Shown piece after piece: positions 47,167 to 57,590 of a stretch of 64,000 nucleotides of DNA (position 1 is its first letter; each line of letters begins with the position of its first letter). Both the position numbers and the translations under genes were made by a program. The DNA is from Mycolicibacterium parafortuitum (lineage in GTDB: Bacteria; Actinomycetota; Actinomycetes; Mycobacteriales; Mycobacteriaceae). The notes under the pieces were generated by a model that saw only the letters and a program-made list of their open reading frames with translations, had not been told where the DNA came from and did not search any database. Location: positions 166,960 through 230,959 of the forward strand of contig NZ_MVID01000006.1 of assembly GCF_002086815.1 (NCBI RefSeq). The letters run 5' to 3'.

Positions 47167-48387
47167 ATGAGTAGCCGCATCGAAATATGGCAGTTACGCG
47201 CACAATTCGCCGCGGGCCTGTCCCAGATGTACGGCGCCGAGGTGCCGGCATATCACACCCTGGTCGAGGTCAGCTCCGAGGTGAACCGAGCCCATACCGG
47301 CGAGCTGCGGCTCGGCTCGCTGGAGCGGGTGACCGCCGAACGGCACGGCGCCATCCGCGTCGGCAGCCCCGCCGAACTGGCCCAGGTCGCCGCGCTGTTC
47401 TCGGCGTTCGGTATGTCCCCCGTCGGTTTCTATGATCTGCGCGAGGCCGCCTCCCCGATCCCGGTGGTGTCCACCGCGTTCCGCCCCGTCGAACCGGATG
47501 AGCTGGCCCGCAACCCGTTTCGGGTGTTCACCTCGATGCTGACCGCTGCCGACGACCGCTTCTTCAGCGCGGACCTGCGCGGGCGGGTCCAGCGCTTCGT
47601 CGAGGATCGGCAACTGTTCGATCCGGCGCTGATCGCGGCGGCCCGGCGGATCGCCGCCGCGGGCGGATGTCCGGTCGACGAGGCCGCGGACTTCGTCGCC
47701 GCCGCGGTATCGGCGTTCGCGCTGTCCCGCGAACCGATCGACCGGGCCTGGTACGACGAGCTCTCAGCGGTGTCAGCGGTCGCGGCCGACATCGCCGGGG
47801 TGACGTCGACGCACATCAACCATCTGACCCCCCGCGTCCTCGACATCGACGAACTGCAACGTGCGATGACCGAGCGCGGGATCACCATGATCGACCACAT
47901 CCAGGGCCCGCCCCGGGTTGACGGTCCGCAAGTGTTGTTGCGGCAGACGTCGTTTCGGGCGCTCGCCGAACCTCGACGGTTCCGCTCCCCCACCGGGCAG
48001 GTGTCGGACGGCACGCTGCGGGTGCGCTTCGGCGAGGTGGAGCAGCGCGGAGTGGCGCTCACCCCCGCCGGACGGGCCCGGTTCGACGCGGCGATGGCCG
48101 CACCGGACCCGGCCGCGGTGTGGCACGACCACTTCCCGGCGACCGACGCCGAAATGGCCGCCGCCGGGCTGGGCTACTACGTCGACGGCGACCCGGCCAG
48201 ACCCGTTGTCTACGAGGATTTCCTGCCGGCCTCGGCGGCCGGGATCTTCCGCTCGAATCTCGACTCCGACGCTTCGGCGGTGGAAGGTGGAGACACCACC
48301 GACTACTCCCAGGACTGGATGGCCGGCCAGATCGACCACTACATCCACGACCCTTACGACCTCTACGAGAAAGTCGCGCGCTCATGA
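47167..48387 (+). CDS. DUF1338 protein, probable 2-oxoadipate dioxygenase/decarboxylase (HglS-like)
   Basis: The 406-residue protein belongs to DUF1338. Studied members (Pseudomonas HglS) use Fe(II) to turn 2-oxoadipate into D-2-hydroxyglutarate and CO2 in lysine catabolism. Candidate metal ligands are His in VPAYHTLVEV (around 29), His in HINHLTPRV (around 220) and Glu in VYEDFLPASAAGIFRSNL (around 360), the family's most conserved block. It equals Rv3292 in position. It overlaps pcd by 4 bases (ATGA). Its place between lysine transaminase and semialdehyde dehydrogenase genes supports the role. GGAG lies before the ATG at 47167. Confidence 0.8.
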   Translation: MSSRIEIWQLRAQFAAGLSQMYGAEVPAYHTLVEVSSEVNRAHTGELRLGSLERVTAERHGAIRVGSPAELAQVAALFSAFGMSPVGFYDLREAASPIPVVSTAFRPVEPDELARNPFRVFTSMLTAADDRFFSADLRGRVQRFVEDRQLFDPALIAAARRIAAAGGCPVDEAADFVAAAVSAFALSREPIDRAWYDELSAVSAVAADIAGVTSTHINHLTPRVLDIDELQRAMTERGITMIDHIQGPPRVDGPQVLLRQTSFRALAEPRRFRSPTGQVSDGTLRVRFGEVEQRGVALTPAGRARFDAAMAAPDPAAVWHDHFPATDAEMAAAGLGYYVDGDPARPVVYEDFLPASAAGIFRSNLDSDASAVEGGDTTDYSQDWMAGQIDHYIHDPYDLYEKVARS

Positions 48388-49934
48388 CCACCGTTCTGTC
48401 CAAACTGCCCACCGCCGACGCGCTGCGCGCGCAGGTACGCGACGCACTCGCCGCCGTCGGCTCCACCGTCCCGCTGGGTGAACCCGGCGACGGCGGGCTG
48501 GCGGCCAGCACCCCGATCACCGGGGATGTGCTGTTCACCGTCGCGCCGTCGTCGGTTGCGGAGGTGGACGCGGCGATCAGCGAGGCGGCGCAGGCGTTCT
48601 CGCAGTGGCGGGTGACGCCGGCACCGGTGCGCGGAGCGCTGGTGGGCCGGCTGGGGCAACTGCTCGTCGAGCACAAGGCCGCGCTGGCGTCGTTGGTGAC
48701 GATCGAGGCCGGCAAGATCACCTCCGAGGCGCTCGGCGAGGTGCAGGAGATGATCGACATCTGCGAGTTCGCGGTCGGGCTGTCGCGGCAGCTCTACGGC
48801 CGCACCATCGCCTCCGAGCGGCCCGGCCACCGGCTGATGGAGAACTGGCACCCCCTCGGCGTGGTCGGCGTGATCACCGCGTTCAACTTCCCGGTCGCGG
48901 TGTGGGCGTGGAACACCGCGGTGGCGCTGGTGTGCGGCGACACCGTGGTGTGGAAGCCGTCGGAACTGACCCCGCTGACGGCCCTGGCGTGTCAGGCGCT
49001 GCTGGAGCGCGCGGCCACGGACGTCGGCGCCCCCGCGGCCGTCGGCCGGTTGGTGCTCGGCGAACGCGAGGTCGGCGAGAAGCTGGTCGACGATCCGCGG
49101 GTCGCGCTGGTGTCGGCGACCGGGTCGGTGCGGATGGGCCGTGAGGTCGGCCCGCGGGTGGCGTCCCGCTTCGGCCGGGTGCTGCTCGAGCTCGGCGGCA
49201 ACAACGCGGCGATCGTGACGCCCGCGGCGGATCTGGATCTCGCGGTGCGCGGCATCGTGTTCTCGGCGGCCGGCACCGCCGGCCAGCGGTGCACCACGCT
49301 GCGGCGGTTGATCGTGCACTCGTCGATCGCCGATGAGCTGGTCTCGCGGATCACCGCGGCCTATCGGCAACTGCCGGTCGGCGACCCGTTCGACGAGCGC
49401 ACGCTGGTCGGGCCGCTCATCCACACCGCGTCCTACCGGGACATGGTCGGCGCGCTGCAGCAGGCACAAGCCGAAGGCGGCGAGGTGATCGGCGGGGAGC
49501 GCGTCGACGTCGGCTCACAGGTCGAAGAGGGCGCGTTCTACGTGACGCCCGCGGTGGTGCGGATGCCGTCGCAGAGCGCGGTGGTACATCAGGAGACGTT
49601 CGCGCCGATCCTCTACGTGTTGACCTATGAGACCCTCGACGAGGCGATCGCGTTGAACAATGCGGTGCCGCAGGGCCTTTCGTCGTCGATCTTCACACTG
49701 GACATGCGGGAGGCCGAGCGTTTCCTGGCCGCCGACGGCTCGGACTGCGGCATCGCCAACGTCAACATCGGGACGTCCGGTGCCGAGATCGGCGGCGCGT
49801 TCGGCGGCGAGAAGGAGACCGGCGGCGGCCGCGAGTCCGGCTCGGATGCGTGGAAGGCCTACATGCGCCGCGCGACGAACACGGTGAACTACTCGACCGA
49901 GTTGCCGCTGGCCCAGGGCGTCCACTTCGGCTGA
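48384..49934 (+). CDS. pcd: Aminoadipate semialdehyde (piperideine-6-carboxylate) dehydrogenase
   Basis: The 516-residue NAD(P)-dependent aldehyde dehydrogenase has FNFPVAVWAWN and VVWKPSELTP for cofactor binding, LELGGNNAAIV with the general-base Glu, and AGTAGQRCTTLRR with the catalytic Cys (around 300). QETFAPILYV and the GGAFGGEKETGGGRESGSDAWK tail are typical of the ALDH7 (AmaB/Pcd) group, which oxidises the product of Lat to L-2-aminoadipate. The ATG at 48384 overlaps the stop of the DUF1338 gene. It equals Rv3293. An open frame extends to 48120 but lies within the upstream gene. Confidence 0.9.
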   Translation: MTTVLSKLPTADALRAQVRDALAAVGSTVPLGEPGDGGLAASTPITGDVLFTVAPSSVAEVDAAISEAAQAFSQWRVTPAPVRGALVGRLGQLLVEHKAALASLVTIEAGKITSEALGEVQEMIDICEFAVGLSRQLYGRTIASERPGHRLMENWHPLGVVGVITAFNFPVAVWAWNTAVALVCGDTVVWKPSELTPLTALACQALLERAATDVGAPAAVGRLVLGEREVGEKLVDDPRVALVSATGSVRMGREVGPRVASRFGRVLLELGGNNAAIVTPAADLDLAVRGIVFSAAGTAGQRCTTLRRLIVHSSIADELVSRITAAYRQLPVGDPFDERTLVGPLIHTASYRDMVGALQQAQAEGGEVIGGERVDVGSQVEEGAFYVTPAVVRMPSQSAVVHQETFAPILYVLTYETLDEAIALNNAVPQGLSSSIFTLDMREAERFLAADGSDCGIANVNIGTSGAEIGGAFGGEKETGGGRESGSDAWKAYMRRATNTVNYSTELPLAQGVHFG

Positions 49935-49952
49935 GCCCCCACGCCCTGTCGC

Positions 49953-50008
49953 GAGCGTGCGAGTCTGCGGCCGACACGCCGTCTTTTCGGGCCACTTTGC
50001 GCACGCTC
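49953..50008. repeat. Intergenic palindrome of a second type
   Basis: GAGCGTGCG (49953-49961) and CGCACGCTC (50000-50008) are perfect inverted arms around 38 bases that include GCCGACACGCC and TTTTCGGGCC. Outside them GAGTCTGC (49961 onward) has an inverted partner GCAGACTC at about 50013-50020. It fills most of the 90-base gap between pcd and the SDR gene. Its arms do not match the AAATTGC elements, so it looks like a separate repeat type. Confidence 0.55.
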
Positions 50009-50024
50009 ACGGCAGACTCGGGGC

Positions 50025-50834
50025 ATGGACCTAGCAGGCAAGACAGCGGTCGTCACCGGCGCGGCATCGGGAATCGGGGCCGCCGTCGCGACCGAGCTCG
50101 CATCGCGCGGAGTCAGCGTCGTCGTCGGCGACCTCGACGAAGCCGGCGCCCAGTCGACGGCCGCGACGATCCACGATGCCGGGGGCTCCGCCGCCGCACT
50201 GCGCGCCGACGCGTCGGACGTCGCCGACATCGAAGCGCTGATCGCGCTCGCCGAGCGCGAGTTCACGCCGGTGGACATCTACGTCGCCAACGCCGGGGTG
50301 ATCGGAAAGCCCGGCCTCGGAACGGAATCCGACTGGGACGTCATCCTCGACGTCAACCTGCGGGCCCATATCAGGGCGGCGCGGCTGCTGGTACCGGGTT
50401 GGCAGGCAAGGGGTTTCGGCTACTTCGTCTCCGTCGCGTCGGCGGCCGGACTACTCACCCAGCTGGGCGCCGCCGGATACGCGGTGAGCAAGCATGCCGC
50501 GGTCGGCTTTGCCGAGTGGCTGGCGATCACCTACGGCGACGACGGCATCGGTGTCAGCTGCGTATGCCCGCTCGGCGTGGAAACCCCTCTGCTGCAGACG
50601 ATCCGGGGTATCGACGAGCCGCAGGCGAAGCTCAGCACCGCGTCGATCGAGCAGTCGGCGAAGGTGATCAGCGCGGCCGATGTCGCGACGGTGACCGTCG
50701 ACGCGATCCGCGACGGCCAGTTCCTGGTGCTGCCGCATGCCGAACTGCTGGAGATGTACCGACGCAAAGGCGGTGACTACGACCGCTGGATCGTCGGGAT
50801 GCGCCGTTACCAGCGGACACTACGGTCACACTGA
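50025..50834 (+). CDS. Short-chain dehydrogenase/reductase
   Basis: The 269-residue classical SDR has TAVVTGAASGIGAAVATEL (7-25), VANAGVIG (NNAG equivalent, around 87), catalytic Ser in VSVASAAGLL, YAVSKHAAVGFAEW (Tyr and Lys, around 153), and a C-terminal extension EMYRRKGGDYDRWIVGMRR. The tail and the PLGVETPLL segment suggest the group acting on steroid- or terpenoid-like alcohols, but the substrate is not evident. It precedes a TetR gene by about 115 bases in the same direction and may be in its regulon. Confidence 0.78.
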   Translation: MDLAGKTAVVTGAASGIGAAVATELASRGVSVVVGDLDEAGAQSTAATIHDAGGSAAALRADASDVADIEALIALAEREFTPVDIYVANAGVIGKPGLGTESDWDVILDVNLRAHIRAARLLVPGWQARGFGYFVSVASAAGLLTQLGAAGYAVSKHAAVGFAEWLAITYGDDGIGVSCVCPLGVETPLLQTIRGIDEPQAKLSTASIEQSAKVISAADVATVTVDAIRDGQFLVLPHAELLEMYRRKGGDYDRWIVGMRRYQRTLRSH

Positions 50835-50949
50835 GCCGCGGCGAGGGCGCGGCGAGTGCACGGACGACGCGGCGAGTTACCGTACAGACACGCGCGCTCG
50901 CCAGGTCGACGTCAGGCCCGCGGCCACTGTTGTACATGTGTTGAGTATA

Positions 50950-51606
50950 ATGCGCAGCATGGCTGAAGCACGTCGGCGCCTATCCCCCGACGATCGCCGC
51001 AACGAACTGCTGGCGCTCGGGGCCGAGGTGTTCGGGCAGCGGCCGTACGACGAGGTCCGCATCGACGAGATCGCCGAGCGCGCCGGGGTGTCCCGGGCGC
51101 TGATGTATCACTACTTCCCGGACAAGCGGGCGTTCTTCGCCGCGGTCGTGCGCGCCGAGGGTGAGCGGCTCTTCGAGGCCACAAACACCCCGGCCGTACC
51201 CGGCGAGTCGCTGTTCGACCAGGTCCGCGCCGGCGTGCTCGCCTACCTGCACTACGACGAGCAGCACCCGCACGGCGCGTGGGCGGCCTACATGAGCATG
51301 GCCCGGGTCGATCCGGTGTTGCGCGGGATCGAGGACATCGACAACGACCGGCAGGCCAACCGCATCATCGACCGGGTCACCGCAGGCATCGACGGACTCG
51401 ACGGCAAGGTCGAGCGGGATCTGCGTGCTGCCGTGTACGGCTGGCTGGCATTCACGTTCGAGATGTGCCGTCAGCGTCTGGTCGACACGTCACTGGACGC
51501 GGACTTCATCGCCGACCTGTGCGCGCACACGCTGATGGACGCGCTCGGGAGGGTGCCGGGGATTCCGGCGACCCTCGCCGACGCGCTGGCCCCGCAGCGG
51601 CGCTGA
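50950..51606 (+). CDS. TetR-family regulator
   Basis: The protein (218 residues from ATG 50950; ATG 50959 is an alternative) has a TetR helix-turn-helix: RRNELLALGAEVFGQRPYDEV, then IDEIAERAGVSRALMYHYFPDKRAFF. The C-terminal ligand domain (80-200) is Leu/Ala-rich with FTFEMCRQRL. The position before lhr matches Rv3295. The short upstream region includes TTGTACATGTGTTG, a partly symmetric sequence that might be an operator. Ligand and targets are unknown. Confidence 0.85.
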   Translation: MRSMAEARRRLSPDDRRNELLALGAEVFGQRPYDEVRIDEIAERAGVSRALMYHYFPDKRAFFAAVVRAEGERLFEATNTPAVPGESLFDQVRAGVLAYLHYDEQHPHGAWAAYMSMARVDPVLRGIEDIDNDRQANRIIDRVTAGIDGLDGKVERDLRAAVYGWLAFTFEMCRQRLVDTSLDADFIADLCAHTLMDALGRVPGIPATLADALAPQRR

Positions 51607-51608
51607 GC

Positions 51609-51998
51609 TCAGCTCCCGGGCTCGCGGTGCTCCTGCTGCGGGCCGTGGCCGTAGCCGCAGCGGTGCCGGAAGTCCTTCATCGGCTGACGGATGCCGCGCA
51701 GTTCGGCCGCGACCTGCGGGTTGGCGTCCATGAACGCGATCACCTCGGCCTTCTTCTGTTCGCGGTCCTTGCCGAACAGGGATGTGAAGAAGTCGTTGAC
51801 CGGCGGGTGGGTGAACAGATACGCCGAGGTGGCTGCGGAGACGCCGGTGGCGACGCCGGCCAGGTCGGCGGCCGTGCAGTTCGGCGCCGTCGGCTGGGCC
51901 TGGGCAGGGACGACGGCGGCCAGCAGGACACCCGCGGCACCGACGGCGGCGGCGAGTGCGCGACGCATGGTTGGAGGACGCATGGTTGGAGTAGGCAC
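51609..51998 (-). CDS. Hemophore-like secreted heme-binding protein
   Basis: The 129-residue protein has a signal peptide (MRRALAAAVGAAGVLLAAV, cleavage near AQA-QP at about 35). The mature helical domain NCTAADLAGVATGVSAATSAY, FTHPPVNDFF and VAAELRGIRQPMKDFRHRCG matches the mycobacterial hemophore-like family (Rv0203-type), with a disulphide from the first and last Cys. Such proteins bind heme outside the cell for iron uptake. The tail GYGHGPQQEHREPGS is rich in His and Gly. The start is uncertain: ATG 51998, 51980 or 51965. It is convergent with the TetR gene. Confidence 0.75.
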   Translation of the reverse strand: MPTPTMRPPTMRRALAAAVGAAGVLLAAVVPAQAQPTAPNCTAADLAGVATGVSAATSAYLFTHPPVNDFFTSLFGKDREQKKAEVIAFMDANPQVAAELRGIRQPMKDFRHRCGYGHGPQQEHREPGS

Positions 51999-52040
51999 CC
52001 GCCGATCCTAAGCCGCTCACCGGCGCCGATGCCGAAATTC

Positions 52041-52108
52041 GGGCTCCCCGCGGTGCGCGGCCGAAACCCCTCGCCGGAACTTTGCTGCAAACCGCTTGCG
52101 GGGAGCCC
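52041..52108. repeat. Inverted repeat upstream of lhr (first)
   Basis: GGGCTCCCCGC (52041-52051) and GCGGGGAGCCC (52098-52108) are perfect 11-base inverted arms with a 46-base loop. It lies between the hemophore-like gene and lhr, followed after about 20 bases by a second inverted repeat. Possibly a mobile palindromic element or a leader structure; function unknown. Confidence 0.5.
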
Positions 52109-52129
52109 GGCGCGAGTAGTGTCGGCCTC

Positions 52130-52192
52130 GCCTGGGGTCAGGCCGGCCTCGGCTGTCCCTAGCAGCCACGCCGTCCGGCGTGACCCCAGGCC
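52130..52192. repeat. Inverted repeat upstream of lhr (second)
   Basis: GCCTGGGGTCA (52130-52140) pairs with TGACCCCAGGC (52181-52191), and GGCCGG pairs with CCGGCG imperfectly inside. It ends about 75 bases before the lhr ATG, so it could form a hairpin in the mRNA leader. Confidence 0.5.
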
Positions 52193-52268
52193 TCATTCTC
52201 GGGGATCCCCGGGCCCCCTTTCTGCCTGCTCCGGCCGACTTGTCGGGGGTTGCAGGCACCATGGACAG

Positions 52269-55200
52269 ATGCCCGCGAAGACCGATCCGCTGTCACGCTT
52301 CAGCGCGCTGACGCGTGAATGGTTCGCGGGCACCTTCGTCGAACCCACCCCGGCTCAGGCACAGGCCTGGAACGCCATCGCCGCTGGGGAGAACACGCTG
52401 GTCATCGCACCCACCGGGTCGGGTAAGACGCTCGCGGCGTTCCTGTGGGCGATCGACGGGCTGGCCCGTGAGCCACGCGACAAGCCCACCACCCGGGTGC
52501 TGTACGTGTCGCCGCTGAAGGCGCTGGCCGTCGACGTGGAACGCAACCTGCGCACCCCGCTGACCGGGATCTCGCGCATCGCCGAACGCAACGGTGAGGC
52601 GCCACCGTCGATCAGCGTCGGCGTGCGCTCGGGCGACACCACGCCGAGCAAGCGGCGCGAACTGATCAGCAAGCCGCCCGACATCCTGATCACCACGCCG
52701 GAGTCGCTGTTCCTGATGCTCACCTCGGCCGCGCGCGACAGTCTCGCCGACGTGCAGACGGTGATCGTCGACGAGGTGCACGCCGTCGCGGGGACCAAGC
52801 GCGGCGCGCACCTGGCGGTGTCGCTGGAACGGCTCGACGCGATGCTGGCCACACCGGCGCAGCGGATCGGGCTGTCGGCCACGGTGCGCCCGCCCGAGGA
52901 GGTGGCGCGCTTCCTGTCCGGGGCCTCCCCGACCACGATCGTCGCGCCGCCGGCGGCCAAGACGTTCGACCTGACGGTCCAGGTGCCGGTGCCCGACATG
53001 GCCAATCTGGAGAACAACTCGATCTGGCCCGACGTCGAGGAACGCATCGTCGACCTGATCGAGGCGCACAACTCCTCGATCGTGTTCGCCAACTCGCGCC
53101 GCCTCGCGGAGCGGTTGACCGCCCGCATCAACGAGATCCACGCCGAACGCACCGGGATCGAGCTGGGCAGCCACAATCCGGGGGTGGCCGGCGGCGCGCC
53201 CGCGCATCTGATGGGCAGCGGTCAGACCTTCGGCGCCGAGCCGGTGCTCGCCCGCGCGCACCACGGGTCGGTCAGCAAGGAGGCCCGCGCCGACGTCGAG
53301 GACGCGCTCAAGAGCGGGCGGCTCAAGGCGGTGGTCGCGACCTCCAGCCTGGAACTCGGAATCGACATGGGCGCGGTCGATCTGGTCATCCAGGTGGAGA
53401 CCCCGCCGTCGGTGGCCAGCGGTCTGCAGCGGGTGGGCCGGGCGGGCCACCAGGTCGGTGAGATCAGCCAGGGCGTGTTGTTCCCGAAACACCGCACCGA
53501 CCTGATCGGGTGCGCGGTCAGTGTGCAGCGGATGCTGGCCGGCCAGATCGAGACGATGCGGGTGCCGGCCAATCCGCTCGACGTGCTCGCCCAGCACACG
53601 GTTGCGGCCGCGGCGCTGGAGCCGATCAACGCCGACGCGTGGTTCGACACCGTGCGCCGCAGCGCGCCGTTCGCGACGCTGCCGCGCAGCGCGTTCGAGG
53701 CGACGCTGGATCTGCTGTCGGGCAAGTACCCGTCGACCGAGTTCGCCGAGTTGCGGCCCCGCATCGTCTACGACCGCGACAACGGCACGCTGACGGCCCG
53801 TCCCGGCGCGCAGCGGCTGGCCGTCACCTCCGGCGGGGCGATCCCGGACCGGGGCCTGTTCACGGTGTTCCTGGCGTCCAGCGCGGACTCCGAAAAGCCC
53901 TCGCGAGTCGGTGAACTCGACGAGGAGATGGTCTACGAGTCCCGCCCCGGCGATGTCATCTCCCTCGGTGCCACCAGCTGGCGCATCACCGAGATCACCC
54001 ACGACCGGGTGCTGGTGATCCCCGCCCCGGGCGAGCCCGCACGGCTGCCGTTCTGGCGCGGCGACGGGGTGGGGCGGCCCGCCGAGCTGGGCGCCGCGAT
54101 CGGCGCGTTCAACGGCGAACTGGCCCGGCTGGATCGCCCGGCATTCGAATCCCGCTGCAAAGAGGTCGGATTCGACGACTTCGCCACCGACAATCTGTGG
54201 CAGCTGATCTCCGAACAGCGTGAGGCCACTGCGGCGGTGCCGTCGGACACCACGCTGGTGGTGGAGCGGTTCCGCGACGAGCTCGGCGATTGGCGGGTGA
54301 TCCTGCACTCCCCGTACGGGCTTCGGGTGCACGGGCCGCTGGCGCTCGCGGTGGGCAAGCGGCTCTACGAGCGCTACGGCATCGACGAGAAACCGACCGC
54401 CTCCGACGACGGCATCATCGTGCGACTGCCCGACACCGACGACGTCGCCCCCGGTGCGGACATCTTCGTGTTCGACGCCGACGAGATCGAACCGCTGGTC
54501 ACCACCGAGGTCAGCGGTTCGGCGTTGTTCGCGTCCCGATTCCGCGAGTGCGCGGCCCGCGCGCTGCTACTGCCCCGCCGGCATCCGGGCAAACGCTCCC
54601 CGCTGTGGCATCAACGTCAAAGGGCCGCCCAGCTGCTTGACGTGGCGCGCAACTACCCCGACTTCCCGATCGTGCTGGAGGCGGTCCGGGAATGCCTGCA
54701 GGACGTCTACGACGTGCCGACGCTGACCGCGTTGATGGGCCGGATCGCCCAGCGCCGGGTCCGTCTGCTGGAGGTCGAGACCGCGACACCGTCACCGTTC
54801 GCGGCGTCGCTGCTGTTCGGCTACGTCGGCGCGTTCATGTACGAGGGCGACAGCCCGCTGGCCGAACGCCGCGCCGCCGCACTGGCTTTGGACCCGACGC
54901 TACTCGCCGAACTGCTGGGCCGGGTCGAGCTGCGCGAGCTGCTCGACGCGGACGTCATCGCGAACACCACCCGCCAGCTGCAGCATCTGACCCCCGAGCG
55001 CGCCGTGCGCGACGCCGAAGGGGTGGCGGACCTGTTGCGGCTGCTCGGGCCGCTGACCGCCGACGAGATCGGCGAGCGTTGCGTGCAATCCGACGTCGGC
55101 GGCTGGCTCGAAGGGCTGCTGACAGCCAAGCGGGTGCTGACGGTGTCGTATGCCGGGACGACGTGGTGGGCGGCGATCGAGGACATCGGGCGGCTGCGCG

Positions 55201-56825
55201 ACGGGGTCGGGGTGGCGGTGCCGGTCGGGGTGCCGATCGCGTTCCTGGAGCCGGTCGTCGACCCGCTCGGCGAATTGCTGTCGCGGTTCGCGCGCACCCG
55301 GGGGCCGTTCACCACCGCCGACGCCGCCACCCGGTTCGGGCTGGGGCTCCGCGTCGCCGCGGACGTGCTGGGCCGGCTGGCCGCCGACGGGAAACTGGTG
55401 CGCGGCGAATTCACCGATGTGCCCACCGATTCCGGCGGTGTCGAGCAGTGGTGTGACGCCGAGGTGCTGCGGATTCTGCGGCGCCGGTCGTTGGCGGCGC
55501 TGCGCGCCCAGATCGAGCCCGTCAGCACCGCGGCGTTCGGGCGGTTCCTGCCATCGTGGCAGATGGTCGGCGCGGATGCGGTGTCCGGCGTCGACGGGCT
55601 CGCCGCGGTGATCGACCAGCTGGCCGGCGTGCCGGTGCCTGCCTCGGCGGTCGAGCCGCTGATCTTCGGGCAGCGGGTCCGCGACTACCAGCCCGGCATG
55701 CTCGACGAGCTCCTCGCCTCCGGTGAGCTGCTCTGGGCCGGCGCCGGATCGTTGTCCGGCGCCGACGGCTGGGTGTCGTTCCATCCCGCCGACACCGCCC
55801 CGCTGTCACTGGCCCCGCCCGGTGAACTCGAACTGACCGACGTTCATCACCAGATCCTCGCGGCCCTGTCCGGGGGCGGCGCGTATTTCTTCCGCCAGAT
55901 CAGCATCGACGGGGTATCCGCCGAGTCGTTGAAAAACGCTCTGTGGCAGTTGATCTGGGCCGGATACGTCGGTGGCGACACCTTCGCCCCGGTGCGGGCG
56001 CTGCTCGCCGGATCGAAGGGCCCGGGCGGCAGGCGTGCGGCCGCACCGGCCCACCGGCACCGGCGCGCCCCGCGGTTGAGCCGCTACAGCCTGAGCACCA
56101 CCAGCCTCAGCGCGCACCGCGACACCGATCCCACGGTGGCCGGCCGGTGGTCGGCACTGCCGGTCGCCGAAGTGGACACCACGGTGCGGGCGCACTATCA
56201 GGCCGACCAACTGCTGGCCCGCCACGGCGTGCTGACCAAGGGCGCGGTGGCCAGTGAGAATTTCCGTGGGAACATCCCGGGCGGGTTCGCGTCGATGTAC
56301 AAGGTGCTGACCACGATGGAGGAGGCGGGTCGCTGTCAGCGCGGGTATTTCGTCGAATCCCTCGGCGGCGCCCAGTTCGCGACCGCCAGCACCGTCGACC
56401 GGTTGCGCAGCCACGCCGACAGCATCGACGACAAGCAGCAGACGCTGCGCGCGCTGGCGTTGGCGGCGACCGACCCCGCGAACCCGTACGGTGCGGCGCT
56501 GCCGTGGCCGTCCCGAGGTGCCGACGGTGACACCGCGCACCGGCCCGGACGCAAGGCAGGTGCGCTGGTGGTGCTCGTCGACGGTGCACTGGTGTGGTTC
56601 GTCGAGCGGGGTGGGCGGTCGCTGCTGAGCTTCACCACCGACCCGGAGACGTCGAACGCCGCCGCGGCTTCGCTGGCCGAAATGGTGCCGCGGCAACGGG
56701 TTCCGGCGCTGCTGGTGGAACGCGTCGACGGCGTCCCGGTGCTGGAGGCGCGGGAGTCGGTGACGGTCGACGCGCTGGTCACGGCCGGGTTCTCGCGTAC
56801 GCCGCGCGGGCTGCGGTTGCGCTGA
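52269..56825 (+). CDS. lhr: Large ATP-dependent DNA helicase Lhr
   Basis: The 1,518-residue superfamily 2 helicase has Walker A APTGSGKT at 47-54, DEVH box (around 168), SAT motif III ([10 protein letters not shown]), and motif VI in [11 protein letters not shown] winged helix and the Lhr core domain follow, then the long actinobacterial C-terminal domain. Mycobacterial Lhr moves 3'-5' along single-stranded DNA, unwinds RNA:DNA hybrids, and is induced by DNA damage. ATG at 52269 gives the family N-terminus; longer frames back to 51279 cross other genes. The TGATG overlap with nei indicates translational coupling. It equals Rv3296. Confidence 0.93.
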   Translation: MPAKTDPLSRFSALTREWFAGTFVEPTPAQAQAWNAIAAGENTLVIAPTGSGKTLAAFLWAIDGLAREPRDKPTTRVLYVSPLKALAVDVERNLRTPLTGISRIAERNGEAPPSISVGVRSGDTTPSKRRELISKPPDILITTPESLFLMLTSAARDSLADVQTVIVDEVHAVAGTKRGAHLAVSLERLDAMLATPAQRIGLSATVRPPEEVARFLSGASPTTIVAPPAAKTFDLTVQVPVPDMANLENNSIWPDVEERIVDLIEAHNSSIVFANSRRLAERLTARINEIHAERTGIELGSHNPGVAGGAPAHLMGSGQTFGAEPVLARAHHGSVSKEARADVEDALKSGRLKAVVATSSLELGIDMGAVDLVIQVETPPSVASGLQRVGRAGHQVGEISQGVLFPKHRTDLIGCAVSVQRMLAGQIETMRVPANPLDVLAQHTVAAAALEPINADAWFDTVRRSAPFATLPRSAFEATLDLLSGKYPSTEFAELRPRIVYDRDNGTLTARPGAQRLAVTSGGAIPDRGLFTVFLASSADSEKPSRVGELDEEMVYESRPGDVISLGATSWRITEITHDRVLVIPAPGEPARLPFWRGDGVGRPAELGAAIGAFNGELARLDRPAFESRCKEVGFDDFATDNLWQLISEQREATAAVPSDTTLVVERFRDELGDWRVILHSPYGLRVHGPLALAVGKRLYERYGIDEKPTASDDGIIVRLPDTDDVAPGADIFVFDADEIEPLVTTEVSGSALFASRFRECAARALLLPRRHPGKRSPLWHQRQRAAQLLDVARNYPDFPIVLEAVRECLQDVYDVPTLTALMGRIAQRRVRLLEVETATPSPFAASLLFGYVGAFMYEGDSPLAERRAAALALDPTLLAELLGRVELRELLDADVIANTTRQLQHLTPERAVRDAEGVADLLRLLGPLTADEIGERCVQSDVGGWLEGLLTAKRVLTVSYAGTTWWAAIEDIGRLRDGVGVAVPVGVPIAFLEPVVDPLGELLSRFARTRGPFTTADAATRFGLGLRVAADVLGRLAADGKLVRGEFTDVPTDSGGVEQWCDAEVLRILRRRSLAALRAQIEPVSTAAFGRFLPSWQMVGADAVSGVDGLAAVIDQLAGVPVPASAVEPLIFGQRVRDYQPGMLDELLASGELLWAGAGSLSGADGWVSFHPADTAPLSLAPPGELELTDVHHQILAALSGGGAYFFRQISIDGVSAESLKNALWQLIWAGYVGGDTFAPVRALLAGSKGPGGRRAAAPAHRHRRAPRLSRYSLSTTSLSAHRDTDPTVAGRWSALPVAEVDTTVRAHYQADQLLARHGVLTKGAVASENFRGNIPGGFASMYKVLTTMEEAGRCQRGYFVESLGGAQFATASTVDRLRSHADSIDDKQQTLRALALAATDPANPYGAALPWPSRGADGDTAHRPGRKAGALVVLVDGALVWFVERGGRSLLSFTTDPETSNAAAASLAEMVPRQRVPALLVERVDGVPVLEARESVTVDALVTAGFSRTPRGLRLR

Positions 56826-57577
56826 TGCCCGAGGGCGACACCGTCTACCGGACGGCGGCCAAGCTGCGCGAGGCGCTGGCCGGCCGGGAGCTGACGCGCT
56901 GCGATATCCGCGTCCCGCGCTATGCGGCGGTGGATCTGAGCGGGCAGGTGGTCGACGAGGTGCTCAGCCGCGGTAAGCATCTGTTCATCCGGGTCGGGCA
57001 GGCCAGTATCCATTCGCATCTGAAGATGGACGGTGCGTGGGTGATCGGTCGTGTCCGGGTACCGGCCTACAAGATCCGAATCGTGTTGGAGACGGCGACG
57101 TCCCGGACCTCCGGGGTCGACCTGGGCGTGCTGGAGGTCTTGGACCGGGCGACCGATATGGATGCGGTGGCCCACCTCGGTCCGGATCTGCTCGGCGAGG
57201 ACTGGTCGGCGGAGGTCGCGGCAGTCAACCTGATGGCCGACCCCGACCGCCCGCTGGCCGAGACGCTGCTCGATCAGCGGGTGATGGCCGGGGTCGGCAA
57301 CGTGTTCGCCAACGAGCTGAGCTTCGTGTTCGGGCTGCGACCGGGTACCCCGGTGCGCGAGCTGACCGATCCGCTGCGGGTCGCCCACCGGGCCCAGCAG
57401 ATGTTGTGGCTCAACCGGTTACGGGTGAACCGCACGACCACCGGCAACACCCGGCCCGGCCAGGACGTCTGGGTGTACGGCCGCGCAGGACTCCCCTGCC
57501 GCCGCTGCGGCACCCGGATCGAGACGGACAAGTTCACCGAGCGGGTCACCTACTGGTGCCCGACCTGCCAGCGCTGA
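56825..57577 (+). CDS. nei: Endonuclease VIII-family DNA glycosylase
   Basis: The 250-residue Fpg/Nei family glycosylase/AP lyase begins [11 protein letters not shown], with the catalytic Pro2 and Glu3. LIRVG-type [12 protein letters not shown] supplies a conserved strand, and [18 protein letters not shown] is the helix-two-turn-helix. The C-terminal zinc finger is [24 protein letters not shown] (four Cys, read in two parts). It removes oxidised bases. The ATG overlaps the lhr stop by one base, linking helicase and glycosylase, as in Rv3296-Rv3297. The palindromic copy A begins 14 bases after its stop. Confidence 0.92.
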   Translation: MPEGDTVYRTAAKLREALAGRELTRCDIRVPRYAAVDLSGQVVDEVLSRGKHLFIRVGQASIHSHLKMDGAWVIGRVRVPAYKIRIVLETATSRTSGVDLGVLEVLDRATDMDAVAHLGPDLLGEDWSAEVAAVNLMADPDRPLAETLLDQRVMAGVGNVFANELSFVFGLRPGTPVRELTDPLRVAHRAQQMLWLNRLRVNRTTTGNTRPGQDVWVYGRAGLPCRRCGTRIETDKFTERVTYWCPTCQR

Positions 57578-57590
57578 GCTGGCCTCCTCC

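Noticed and set aside
52293..54332. Open frame of 679 codons on the minus strand
   Set aside because: Antisense shadow of lhr, rich in Arg, Gly and His with no domain.
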